Source of the DNA: Rosa chinensis | Taxonomy: Eukaryota > Streptophyta > Magnoliopsida > Rosales > Rosaceae | Length of the DNA stretch: 64,000 nucleotides | Assembly (NCBI RefSeq): GCF_002994745.2 | Contig: NC_037090.1 | Span: 8,863,501 to 8,927,500 of the forward strand | Direction: 5' to 3' | Shown here: piece after piece, positions 32,627 through 44,183 of the stretch | How positions within the stretch are numbered: the first letter of the stretch is position 1 | Layout: each line of letters opens with the position of its first letter | Program-made: the position numbers and the translations under genes | Notes under the pieces: model-generated | What the model was told of the DNA's origin: nothing | The model's input: only the letters and a program-made list of their open reading frames with translations | Databases searched by the model: none

Positions 32627-35114
32627 GGTGCCCTCTACCATACTTTATACCAGGCCACCATGCATCTTTTCGAGACTAGCATTTCTGGCCCCTTTTTGGA
32701 TCCTTGATTTCTGGATTCAAATTTACTTTCCATTCTTCCATCATGATGATATTTCATTGCTACCACCGGCTAACGCCTTTCTTGGTCAATGGCTTTGTCA
32801 CGAGGCGAGGTACACATCCCCACCCTATTCTGAGTGTTTCTCATATTTGTACCTCCTGCACGAAATGCCTTACTGCGACTTAGTACTCAATAGGAGATTC
32901 CCCACTCCTCTTGAAAATGGGTTCCTTCCTGGGGCTTCTAATTATAGTGATCGCGCGCGCCTTGCTTTTCGCCGCGCGATCTGTTGTTCAGACATTAGGA
33001 GTGGGGAATCTCAGTTATGAGCTTTACTCTCCCAACCACTTCGCTCACCAGTTTGGTCTTATCCAACTAGTGCCATTCTCCCTCTATAATGCTTGGAACT
33101 ACAACACTTCTTGGCGCAGATTTGGCCCCTTGACTGGGCCTCCGCCAGTACAAAGCATGCTTGTACCGGTCGATCTCCCTAACTGGGCTAATAACATCAT
33201 CCCCGTGGATGGGACTGCTGAAGATTATGATCAATGGTGGTCAGAAGTTTCTGTCAATTGCTGGAGGCAAAGGGATGACGAGCTTTTCACGACCATTTTT
33301 GAAGAGCTGAGATATCCTTATAATGCTGATACCGAACTACTTGCTCGCTTTCCTGAAGATGAGGCACGACCTCCACTACCTGAACTGGTTCCGCGACCCG
33401 CACGAGCCCCGCGCCCGGTACAGGCTGGGATTGTCATTCGTAAGCCTCCCCAAGAGGTAATTGTCTTATATTTTTTACTTTTTGTCTACTTTTCCCCTTC
33501 TAACTCACGCTTTGTTGCATCAGGGAAGTGCGCCACCCTCTGGCGGTCATGCAGTTAATACTTCTCCAGCCACTGGTCAGGCCGCGAAGAAGAAAGCGAT
33601 AGCGATGGAGCCTGAAGTCGAAGATTCTTCCTCTAACGATGATGACCCACAAACAGTAAGGCTCTTGTCTTAAAACTTCATAATTCTGATATCTTCTTCG
33701 AAGCTTATTTTAAATTTACTTTAATCCTAACAGATTGCTGCCGCTTTAGCCCGCAAACGTAGTCGCGCTGATCCCCAGACTGATCCATGGGCAGAAGATG
33801 AACCAATCGCTGATCGACTGGTAATACTCATCTAAAATGAGCCATGACATTTTGTTTTGTTATGTATGACTCTATAACGCTCCTCCTCTACAAGTTCGTC
33901 GTAGGTCATCAAGGCAAGTTAGGGAAGGATCCTCCGCTGCTGGCGGAGGTGTGTCTGGTTCGCAGGTCCAAGAACCAAATGGTTCTAATAATCCTCCCTC
34001 TCCAATTGATGCTGCAAACAATATGCAGTTGGTTCTGGTCCCAATACAGGTTATAGATGACAACTCGCCTGAGGTTGAAGAAAGAATGCCGCTCCCAGAC
34101 ACCTCCCATGAGCAACCAACTGCATCCCTCCTTCTAGGACAAGCAGCGCCTGATTCAGTTCCAGCGTCCAGTGAGATTGCTCAGGAACCTGTGCCAACAG
34201 CAAGTCTTCATGAGCCATCTGTTGAAGAGGTACCTTTCTTAACAAAATATTTTATCATTAACCCCTGGCTTGGGTTATTCTGACAATGTCTCCTTCTAGG
34301 ACCCAAATGCTATTCCAAACGAGGAAGCAGCTGTCATAGCTGGAGAGATAGTGGTCGAGAATCCTGCTGAGCCTGTCCTCGAGGTGGTTGATCAGGAGCC
34401 TGCCCCCCAAGCCATTGAAGCTGGGGGAGTAGGGGAAAACTCTGAGCCATTTCCAGAGGCAGTACCTATCGCTGAGCCTCTTGAGGTCCCTCCCGTCGCT
34501 GAGTAACCGCCTCCGTCCACTTTAGAACGGCTAGCTTGTGTGCTCGAAGTAACCCCTCCTGGGGTCATAGATGATGCCAGAGAAGGCCTTCGTCGCCTTC
34601 TGGGCCCTGATATTCTAATTCCTGGCGCGCCCGCGAGAGTTTTGGAGTATCTGAAGGTATTTCTCCGCGAGAGGCTATCACTGAAGACCAATTTCAAGAG
34701 GTTGACCAGCTACTGCAGGATCTTCCCCAAGGGCTCAATGAAAGAGCGGTCACGACCGCGCAAGCCAGGCAGTCCGAGACACACTACCAGATTCTTGCTC
34801 AATAGATGGATACTACAAGTGATTTCTTGGGTGACCGAGCTAATCTCATCAGGGATCTGACTCTCGAGAGAAACCACCTACTGACCAAAATACAGGATCT
34901 TCAGGCCCGATTAACTGATGTGACGGCTAGGCTTGCCCATGCGGAACCTCAATTGGAGCAGCCCATTGCCGCTTTCGAAATGCTGACCCATGACCTGGCC
35001 CAAGCTCGTGTAGCAGCCCAACAGGCCGCACAAGCTGCCGCTGATGCTAGCTTTCGCCTGGATGAACTTTTCCTCCTCTTAACTCATGCAGGCCGGGGAC
35101 TTTTAGGCCTCTGA
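32627..35114 (+). pseudogene. Tat opposite-strand ORF, C-terminal part, with introns
   Basis: Continues the ORF broken at 7874. It starts in the PMD region (RLAFLAPFWILDFWI-like), passes DYDQWWSEVSVNCWRQRDDE, an R/P-rich stretch, KKKAIAMEPEVEDSSSNDDD, a basic ARKRSRAD patch, an acidic S/P/E-rich linker and a C-terminal coiled coil (ERNHLLTKIQDLQARL through QAAQAAADASFRLDEL). Four short GT-AG introns can be proposed: 33457-33523, 33656-33733, 33821 to about 33894, and 34230-34299. Splicing the first, second and fourth keeps the frame. Stops at 34504 and 34803 and frameshifts before 33160 disable this copy. The antisense position relative to gag-pol and the conserved introns suggest its own transcription unit. 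Confidence 0.7.
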
Positions 35115-36262
35115 TATTAGGTCCATTAACTTGTATGAACAATATTACTACCAATAAATTAATTATTTAGTTCACTTTGTTAGCCCAAATTTATTTTATC
35201 TCATAGGCAATAGCTCTGTTCAATTTTTTCTTTAACTGCACAAAAACAGTTTCAAAAAGATAATCTCGAAAAGAAACAATTACCTCCTTGGAGACCGCTC
35301 TCTCGTCCACGCGTATTCAATTCCATTTATTTTCGAGATCTCAGCATTGAATTCTATTGATTTTCCCATTGATGACATTGAAACATCTTCAACTGCCGCT
35401 ATCCAAGGGTTAAGGCCACTGAGGCAGGCCTCTATAAATATCAATACTTTGGAAAGATGAAAACTTACGCAAACATGGCTTACCCTGAAATGACCTTGCA
35501 AGCCCTTCTCCTCTTCCTTCTATGTCTCCTATCTTCTCCATACGATCTCGCCCTTAGCCTCTAGATCTTAGGCTTTATGGCTTAATCTCATTGCCTGAGT
35601 AGGCCTTATGGCCTAATCTCAGGCAAACTCGTGTCTTTGGTCTATGAAAGCCTGGATGGAACATCCTCCGTTTTGGGTAGGTTGAAGAACACGAGGAGCT
35701 CCTAACGCGGGGCATCACATGTTGGGGAGTCCCTCTCCTCAGATTTCCCTGCGCGGAGCAAAGCTAAGAAGGGCGAAAGGCCACTCGAGGCTGACCGTTC
35801 TTCTTCCGCAGCCTACCTCTGGGGTCTAATGAGCCGGCTTCTGTTTTCCCCCTGGAGGTAGGTGAGGCAACTGGGTCGCACTCCAGCACTGATTCTGTCT
35901 CCATCCCGGAGGATAACCAACTGGAAGGGTTGCGATGGATTATTTCCTTCCCTCTCCTTCCAGTACAAATGATAGCAGCTGCGACTTAGATCAGAGGAGG
36001 GTGAAGAGAGGAAGAGTAAGAGTGAATATCTCATCAACCCTCCTTGCTGCAAGATCAGGAAACTTATAGAAGACATGAATCCTTATTAGTTGTTTTAGCC
36101 ACTTTCTGGCTTTGTATATCGTTAATGTAATTTTCTCGAACACATTGTCTTGCTTTTGGCTTCAAAGCCACTTCATGAATGAAAGATTCGAAATTTTCTT
36201 ATTTGCTAAAAAACAATAAGATATAATAATAAGGCCTCTGGTATAGGTCCTTACACACATTC
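35115..36262. other. Spacer between Tat pol and the opposite-strand ORF
   Basis: About 1.1 kb where two convergent transcription units of the Tat element would end (pol on minus, PMD ORF on plus). No coding motif was recognised. Confidence 0.5.
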
Positions 36263-38420
36263 CTAACACATATTGTTAAGGATATTGAACAAAAATGTAC
36301 AAAAATTGAACGAGAATATACAAAAATTTGCCAGATGAATTACCGCAAAATAATGGCCACTATGAAGGCCTTTATGCATAGAGTGTTGCCCCCCTAGTGT
36401 TCGTAGGTGGAGTGAAAGCAAGTGAACAAGGCCACAATGAAAAGGCCTAATTACAAGGGATGAAGCGAGCCAAGGGACACTAAGTTTGCCCCCTGTCCTT
36501 GCAACGAAAGAATCTGGGGGATCTTCAAATTCCCAAACGCTGGGGTAGTATTTCTTTAAGAACCTACCATTGATAGGGTTGCGGTGGAGGTCGCCATCCA
36601 AATCTTTGAGGTGAAAAGCCCCATGTTCCAGAATTCTATGAATCACAAAGGGCCCTTCCCAGCGCGGGTCTATTTACCACGACCGATCAACTTCTCACCA
36701 AAGGGAAGGACTGCCTTCCAAACGAGCTCGCCCTCTTTGTAACTGCGGCCGTGAGTTCTCTTATCGTAGGCTCGAACAATGCGTTGCTTCTCCATTATTA
36801 AGTTGTCCAAAGCCTCTAAGCACTGTCCCTAAGGTCTTCGTGCTCCTGCCACACGGCCTGGACATAGTCATCACCAATCAAATGATGTTGATCTTGGACG
36901 CGTGAACATTGATCTCCAAAGGTAAAACTGTGTCGTGACCAAACATGAGTGCATAGGGCGTTGTGGCAATAGGAGTTCGCTTTGAAGTGTGATAGGCTAC
37001 AACATTTCATACAATGTCTCGTGCCATTGGCGAGGGTTTTCAACAAGCATCTTCTTCAGTAGGGTAATGATAATCTTGTTACTGGCCTCTCTGCTTGACC
37101 ATTAGACTGAGTGTAATAAGGTGTGCTGTGGAGAAACTGGATGCCCAAGTCGTTGACGAGCTGTTTCACATCACCACCCATAAATGTTGCCCCCCTGTCT
37201 GATACTAACACCTCGGGGACGCCGAACTTGCATATAATATTTTGAAAGATGAATTGGCGAATGGTTGCTCCAGATGCCACCTTCAAAGGTTCAGCTTCCA
37301 CCCATTTAGTGAAGAAATCCGTAGCGACGATGACGAACTTGTGTTGGAGTGACGACTAAGGATGAATCATGCCAATCAGGTCCAATGCCTAGCCTCGCGT
37401 AGGCCAAGGTTTAATAATAGGTTGCATGGGAATATTGGGAATATGCTAAACTAGTCCATGAGCCTGGCAATCCTGACAGCCTCTCGCGAACGTGATACAG
37501 TCTTTCAAAATGCTAGGCCAATAATACCCATGTCGCCTGATTAGCCAAGGCATCTTTGGACCCACTTGATGGGCTCCACATATGCTGGCATGTGCTTCTC
37601 GCATCAAATGCTTCGCATCGCAGCCAAACACACACCGTAAGTTTATGCCATCTTCACCACGTCGGTGTAGCTTATCGCCTCTGAGGAAGTAATTTAAGGC
37701 AAGAAAATGAGTCTTCCTAATCGCAGCGGAGTCTGGTTGCTTTAGGTAAGCAGCCAAGGGGATGCGCCAGTCTGTATCAATAGGTTCAAGGACCGCGACG
37801 ACTGGATCGTCCTGTGGGTTAGGTCGAGCGAGCCAAGAAGGCAGCGTGCATCGTTCAACTTTCAGAATTCGCTCGCGAACCCCATATTTCAAAGTAATGC
37901 ATGTAGCCAATTGAGCAAGTTCGTTGGCCGCAAAGTTGCGCTCACGAGGGATATATTCCAAGTCCACGTCATTGAATTGATCCAGAAGTTCAATGGCGCT
38001 GTTCAAATATGGTACAAGCAAGCAGCTCACACACCTGTACTTCTCTTGAAGTTGATTTATGACAAGCAAAGAATCACCGCGCACTTGGACATCTCTTACG
38101 CCTAGCTCCAGTAACACCTCTAGACCAATAATGAAGGCCTCGTACTCTGCTTGATTATTGGTGCACTTAAACTCCAATTGGAAGGAATAAGAAAAACGAT
38201 CGCCCGCTGGGTTTTCCAGAACAATTCATGCCCCTGCTAGTGTTTCTGTTCTTGAGCCATCAAAAAATAATATCCAGGGTTGAAGGGAGATTGTGGCTTG
38301 ATACCAAATAGCATATTCTGGAATGCGCTCCAAATCTGGTCGAATTATGTTTACGGTCGCTATCTCTAATTCTTTCACTGTGGGGACATCCAACATAGGG
38401 TGATGTGCTAGAAAGTCTGC
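36263..38420 (-). pseudogene. Tat second RNase H and integrase
   Basis: Starts with ILFFDGSRTETLAGA and continues with CTNNQAEYEAFIIGLEVLLE and VRGDSLLVINQLQ, the archaeal-type RNase H (RVT_3) specific to the Tat lineage. The integrase zinc-binding part follows (REAHASICGAHQ ... CITFARGCQDCQAHG), then the catalytic core with D in ALDLIGMI, D in VSDRGATFMG and E in NGQAERPV. The C-terminus ends with the conserved INGRFLKKYYPSVW. Stops after AHGLV and elsewhere, plus frameshifts near 37050 and 36660, show it is inactive. Integration of the element's cDNA would be its role in a live copy. Confidence 0.88.
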
Positions 38421-38426
38421 GATGGC

Positions 38427-39637
38427 TTATCCCTTCACTGCTTTCTGTGGAACGTATTGTAGCGAGAATTCGGATAAGGCCAATACCCACTTGCTGATAC
38501 GACCTCGCAGAATAGGTCGCGACAGCATGTACTTAACCAGGTCGGTTTGAGCGATAATGCAAGTTGTAAAGGAAAACATGTAGTGTCGCAACTTGCATGC
38601 TGAGAAGTACAATGCAAGACACAATTTTTTCATGGGAGTATACCTGGTTTCGCAACCCGTCAGTGTCCTACTGAGGTAAAAAATGGCATGCTCTACACCT
38701 TCCTCATCATCTTGGGCGAGTAGGCTGCCAATGGAAGCCTCAGCTGCTGAAACATACAGCTTTAATGGAAATCCAGCTCTAGGTGGAAAGATTACTGGCG
38801 GGCTCGCCAGATAGGTCTTAATTTTGTCAAAAGCCTCTTGGTGTTGAGGTTCCCACACAAACTCGTTCTGTCCTTGTAGTCTCAGTAGTAGGGAAAAAGG
38901 CTGGATTTTACCTGCAGAGTTAGATATGAAACGTCTCAGGAAATTGATCTTACCCAGTAATGGTTGTAACTCTTTCTTTGTGCGCGGGGACGAGGCGTTG
39001 ATGACTGTGCTTGTCTTATCCTCAGGGACCTCAATACCCCTTTGATGGATGGTGAATCCCAGAAAATCTCCTGCTTGAACTCCAAAAACGCACTTGGCGG
39101 GGTTCATCTTGAGCTTGTGCAGCCGCATCCGCTCGAAGACTTTTCTGAGATCCGTGATGTGATCCCCACGCTGCTTGGACTTGACGACCACGTCATCTAT
39201 GCCATGGAAAATCAGGTTCATGGCTCTCCGATACGTTGCCCCAGCATTCTTCAGTCCAAAAGGCATAACCACATATTCAAAAACGCCCGCGAACCCTGGA
39301 CAACGAAACTCGATTTTGTGTCTGTCTTCCTCCGCAACCGAAATCTGGTGATACCCAGCAATTCCGTCCATGAAGGATAACAATTCATGTCCTGCTACTG
39401 CATCTACCAACATATCTGCGACCGGCATGTGGTAGACGTCCTTAGGGGTAGCGACATTAAGGTCTATGTTGTCCACGCAGACCCTCATCTTACCATTCTT
39501 CTTACGGACTGGCACGATATTGGACAGCCACTGATTGTATTTGGCCACCCGAATGATGCCTGACCTGTGCATCTTTTCAACTTCTTCTTTGACTAGAACT
39601 TGTGTCTCGGAGTTCATTCTTCGCGTCTCGGACTTAA
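38427..39637 (-). pseudogene. Tat reverse transcriptase and RNase H
   Basis: One open frame from the thumb-side start (EEVEKMHRSGIIR) through RT motifs RVCVDNIDLN, LLSFMDGIAGYHQI and YVVMPFGLKNAGATY, and the retroviral-type RNase H (LKLYVSAAEASIGSLLAQ, HAIFYLSRTL, ISKWVLALSEF). It stops at 38427, just before the second RNase H. The catalytic box is damaged: the stretch reads NLIFHGIDDVVVKSK, where family members have about ten more residues ending in a Y-[IV]-DD box, so an in-frame deletion has removed the tyrosine. The link to protease is cut by the solo-LTR-like insert at 39643. Confidence 0.9.
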
Positions 39638-39642
39638 ATCGG

Positions 39643-41608
39643 TGTTATATCGAGAAAGTTGTGACTAAAACAAAAATTACTATTTTTGGTGGAGTTTTTT
39701 TAAAATGAGTTTCCTTTTTGGGAAGAGAGAGAAAGTGACAGATTGAGGAAAAAATCGGGACAAGCCCGAGCTCTCCCTTCCCCTTTCTTTTCCTTTCGCC
39801 GCCGGCCTTCTTCCACAAAAATTGACGTCGTCCGACCACCCCAGTGTGCACTGCTCACCATGGCATGATCCTCCCTCCCTCCTTTTCCTAGATATGTAAG
39901 TTTTTCACCTTGGGTATCATTGGTTTTGGAGTTTCGAATAGAATTGCAAAAATGAGGAAAACCGGAGTTTGGCTTCGATCTTCAGTTTTCCGGCGGTTTC
40001 CAGCCAGATTTCTTTGGGGTTTTAGGTGCTGGGGTGATGCTAATCTTCATCCCTAATCTTTTGCAGCTTCTCATGGCCGGTGGAGAAAGAATTGAAGGTG
40101 TTTGAGACTGTGAACAGTAACCGCGAATTCTTGGTTTTTGTTTTGAATTTTCCGGCCAAAATCGTTTGTTGGCTGTTGCAGGTATATTTTTAATGTTTGG
40201 CTGGTTTTGGAGGTTGTTTTGTATAAATAGCTTGACCGGTTGTGGTGGTTTGTGCCGTGGCGCACCGCCATGGGCGATGGCACCTTGGGGCGCCGACAGC
40301 TCTATGAAAACATCTAATTTGTGTGTTAATGGAGAAGTCCAATTTATTTTTTTATGATTTGGATATTAATTTTGAGCTTCTGGGAATTGTTGTAATTAGT
40401 TATGGTGGTTGGATTTGGATTTTTGTCTCAAGAGATTTGGTTAAGTTGGTCATGGCAATCGGTGTTGTGGTTTTGTGGTAGTTGCGATTGTGGGAACATT
40501 CGGAAAAATGAAATGGATCAAAGGAAGTTAAGAGAGAATTTGGAGAACTTGAAAAGGAGAATTTATTCTTTATTTATTGATTAAAATTGTAGTTAAGATA
40601 TTGAAATTAATTGTTTGAGAAGTTACAAGAGACTTTTGAAGGCTAAAAAGAAATTAGAGGATGTTGAGAATGTTATAATTTCCGTTGTCGGATGTTAAAA
40701 ATCCAAATTTGAAAGATTAGAAATTTGTAGAGTAATTGTTGAGTAACGAGTTACTTAAATTCTTCGAGGGAATGAATCTTTTTTTTTACTTCTAAATTAT
40801 TCCAATTAATCATATCATGCCCACTTACTACAGGACATACTGAGCCCTCGAGTAAGGAGGACACGGGCAGCCAGTAGGATTAGCTGTGAGACTCACTTGT
40901 GGGTGGACTTTTATTTTGTTTAAATAATGCATGCAGTATGGTATTAAGTTTTTAATGGAATACTATGTAAGTAAATATGGTTCATGAAAGAAATGGAATT
41001 AAAGAAAGCAGTTGGCAAGGAGGCTATCTTTGGCGCATGCGTATCTTACCTAGTTGGCAGTCCCATCTAGGTAATAGTCTGGTTGGCAGTCCCTTCCAGA
41101 CTACATCTCGGTTGGCAATCCCTTCCAATGAGTCACCTGGTTGGCAGTCCCTTCCAGATGACATGATGTAGTTAGTTGGCAGTCCCTTCTAACTACCTGT
41201 GGTTAGTTGGCAGTCCCTTCTACCCACCGCTTTCTATTCCTGTTGGCAATCCATTCCGATGCTTCATCTAGGGGGCAGTCCCTCCCAGATGGCATGAGAT
41301 GACTAGGCAGCAGTCCTGTCTAGTCACCAAAGAAGTTGTCTTGAAAATGATTGAGTTGGAAACATTGTGAAATCTAGCTGCATGTCGGTTTTGTTAACAA
41401 GAGAAATGGGGAAGCATTTAATTATTTGTTTCATAACTTATTTCAGTTTTGTCCACTCACTCTAATGGTTTTAAATGTTTTCCCCGGAGCCATTTGGTTT
41501 GAAACGCCCAGATTTCAGTTTGGCCTAGATCGCGTCCAGGAACTTGAGGCATAGGAATCAGTGCTTCTGTTTTGATTGTAGGTTAATACTTAACCTACCT
41601 TGTATGAT
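39643..41608 (+). mobile_element. Probable solo LTR inserted in Tat pol
   Basis: A 1.97-kb block without coding capacity, bounded by atcgg on both sides (39638-39642 and 41609-41613). It starts TGTTATATCGAG; the expected CA end is not intact (ends ttgtatgat). It has a TATA box (tataaata at 40222-40229). Overall texture resembles long chromovirus (Tekay/Del-type) LTRs. It separates protease from RT and contains the hairpin array at 41046-41326. Confidence 0.55.
41046..41326. repeat. Array of ~29-nt hairpin units with constant loop and covarying stems
   Basis: About nine units, mostly 8-nt arm, 13-nt core, 8-nt arm. The core is TTGGCAGTCCCTT or a near variant. Arms differ between units but pair within each one. 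Perfect pairs: TTACCTAG/CTAGGTAA (41046-41074), TAGTCTGG/CCAGACTA (41075-41103), GTAGTTAG/CTAACTAC (41168-41196) and TGACTAG/CTAGTCA (41300-41326). One mismatch: TCACCTGG/CCAGATGA (41133-41161), GTGGTTAG/CTACCCAC (41199-41227) and CATCTAG/CCAGATG (41265-41291). Units near 41104 and 41235 keep the core but their stems have decayed. Confidence 0.85.
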
Positions 41609-41614
41609 ATCGGC

Positions 41615-42361
41615 TTAGTTATGTAGAATTGCTCTGATAACCCTTTTAATTTGGAGAATGCTTTTAGTGGGGCGACCTTTGTCATCGAAGCCACTGACTT
41701 GCAATGGAATAATTGGCTCCAAGTAGTACCTGGCATCTATATAGTTCGCGGAAACTGGGAATGGGCGAGGATCGGTTTTAATCACCTCAGCTTGATCTGT
41801 TGCCCTATTCCACATCACTAGTTCCTGGTGGAGAGTTGAAGGAACACAATAGTTCCGGTGAATCCAGTCCCGCCCTAGGATGGCGCCATAGGTCGCATAA
41901 CAGTCTGTGACGAAGAAAGCATAGACTCCCTCTGCTGGTCCTACCTTGATACGTAGAAACAATAAGCCCAAAGTCTTTGTGACTGTCCCTGCGAAGTTCT
42001 TCAGTGTGAGGGATGTAGATTGGATCTTCTCTTTCTTGATCCCGAGTAAATGCATGGTTCTTGAGGTGATAACGTTGACAGTGGCCCCTGTGTCGACCAT
42101 GACCTTGCTGACCTTAGTGCCAGCAATCTCCACTGTTATATATAAAGGTCGCTTGGGCTGAACCATCGCGGGCGTTAGTCTTGTGAAGCTCATAAAGAAA
42201 CCTCTACCCTCAGCGTCTTCAGTCTCAAGAACCACTGCCTCTGCTAAAGGTGATTTGCAGAGGCTAATTGGTACCTTCTGCATTCTCCATACACTCCTGC
42301 ACGGCGATTGGCAAAGCATATCTCGCGGGAAGTACATAGACCATATTGCAGGAAGTATCAA
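41615..42361 (-). pseudogene. Tat aspartic protease
   Basis: The frame contains VMVDTGATVNVITSRTMHLL, with the DTG-type active site and flanking hydrophobics, and the downstream YGAILGRDWIHRN strand typical of Ty3/Gypsy proteases. It ends RVIRAILHN and a stop at 41615, just beside the solo-LTR-like insert; the linker normally joining protease to RT is not found on the other side. In a live element it would process the gag-pol polyprotein. Confidence 0.85.
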
Positions 42362-42627
42362 CCACCTCAGTTTCGTCTATATCGTCCTCCACGTTGACCT
42401 TCGGCTTTCTAACCGGGATGTTAGTGTTGAACTGCTTCGCCAGCTGATCTACCAATGACTCTTCTGTAAGGCCTTTTACCTCACACTATTTTTGTTCCTG
42501 CAGCTCGGTCATCAACAATGGCGGGTTTGATCTTTGTTCCCCTGCAAGTATCTCCTTTGGGGGCGCGACCACCAGACTTTGGATTTTTTTAGGTCTCCAC
42601 TGTAAAGCTTCTGCAGTGCTGCCCTTG

Positions 42628-42648
42628 CCCCCCCCCCCCCCCCCCCCC
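42628..42648. repeat. 21-bp C/G homopolymer inside Tat gag-pol
   Basis: Uninterrupted C run on the plus strand, coding a glycine run on the minus strand in two different overlapping frames. Its length likely sets the frame between the gag tail and the protease, and it is prone to sequencing or replication slippage. Confidence 0.8.
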
Positions 42649-42970
42649 AAATCTCTCAAAAGCTGAGGGTTTGGTTTCTGGTTTCTCTTGAAACAACCTG
42701 CGCCTAACATGTGGCCGCCTAGTTGGCGAGTTGTCTTTCCTAGCTAGCGGAGGTGTCCTTTCTGTCGTGATCCTGCAGAAAACACTAGGCTTAGAGGCTC
42801 CTGATTCTGAGCGCGCCTGTTTTTGAAAGCTGCGAGGAGCCACCAATGGCTTAGCAGCTAATGCCTCCATCTCCTTCTGATATTGCTAAGGAGATTTAAC
42901 CAGTTGCGACGGCTTGATCAGGCCCTGATCCAGAGCTTCCTAAGGTGCGCTTGGCTTCTTCGAACCTGCT

Positions 42971-44101
42971 CTACAATTTCCTTTTCCTGGAAGGACTGAT
43001 CTCTACTGCTTTCTCCTTCTCTTTGGTATACCATTTGCTTTCCTTGATAGTGGACGTTGAAGCAGGAGGAATGTAAGGTTTGGTCACGACATCTTTGTGC
43101 TCATTCCAAGCCCTTCCTTCTTGTTTCTGATCAGCCGCAGCCGCTTTCAATTTCTTGAACCGGTTGGAATCCTTTGGAGATGGTGGTGACTTTACCTGGT
43201 CTCTCGCCTTTGGGCTAGAAGGCTGGTAGTTTCGTGATGGTGAAGCCCATCTGATTGGCGGGAGAGAACCAAAAAGAAATGTCTGTTCGACTTCTGTGTG
43301 AGACACTTGGATGCTGCATTCTTCTTTGCATTGCGAGCAAAGGACTACTGGGGAGGCTTCGTTGATGGGGTTAGCTTTCTTCTTTACAGGGGTTTCCTCC
43401 TTTTCATCCCTCTCTTCTTTCCCCTTTGTAGTCAAATCCAGGGTTGGTTTCCTCTGGTTCTTCTTGGGCCAGTTCACATCAACCATACTGACTCCGGTAT
43501 CCGGAAAAGGGTTTAAGTCTATTAGTGATGCCGCGGCTGTCGAAGCTTCTACCTGCAAACTGCCGTTATTGAGCCATACCTGAATTTGGTCCTTTAGCTT
43601 CACACAATCAGCTGTGTTATGGTTCCACAACTTGTGGAATTTGCAATACTTCTTCCCTTTTAGCTGATTCGGTCGAGGGAAAGGGCCGAAGTCTGTTTTC
43701 ACCATCTTCGCGGCAATCATCTCATCCAGAACCTTATGTGCCTTATTGGCATCATATGTATATGTCACGAACACAGGTTTGGTGAAAGCCACAGACTTGA
43801 GCTTGACAGGCTCCTTAGATATCTTTAACTGCTTGAGGGTTGAATTCTTCCTACCTGTCAATTCTAGCGCGGAGACATCGTTCTCCTCTTCTTCAGCTTC
43901 ATCTTCACCCCGGAAAACATCTTCCCCTTGATGGTGATAGTAAGGATCATAGGTTGGCTGTAGGTATCCAAGAGATGCCACTATGAGGTGTTTCCCTGGC
44001 ACATATGTTCCTTTGGACGCATTTTTCCTAGCATCAGTTTCTATGAGGAGATGCTCAAAGCTACCCACCTCTATGCTCAATTCTCCCATTGACTGGATCA
44101 T
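42971..44101 (-). pseudogene. Tat gag, C-terminal part with zinc-knuckle-like motif
   Basis: Open for 376 codons. After an acidic block (EDVFRGEDEAEEEENDVSAL) it carries KYCKFHKLWNHNTADCVKLK, the C-x2-H...H-x4-C knuckle-like motif typical of Tat-lineage gag, followed by a basic, serine- and proline-rich tail. It would bind the genomic RNA inside particles. It is separated from the N-terminal gag frames by stops near 44100-44670. Confidence 0.8.
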
Positions 44102-44183
44102 GCTGCCATGTTACTTCTTTCGTTGGGCGGTTCCAAACCCTTGATTGCTAGCTTGACCAATTCCTTTTCAGGAAGTATCACGC

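Noticed and set aside
39042..39380. 112-residue plus-strand frame
   Set aside because: Shadow of the Tat reverse transcriptase on the minus strand.
41046..41326. CRISPR-like array (constant core, variable flanks)
   Set aside because: The host is a plant, the unit is a self-complementary hairpin without independent spacers, and no cas genes are near. The constant part is the loop, not a repeat between spacers.
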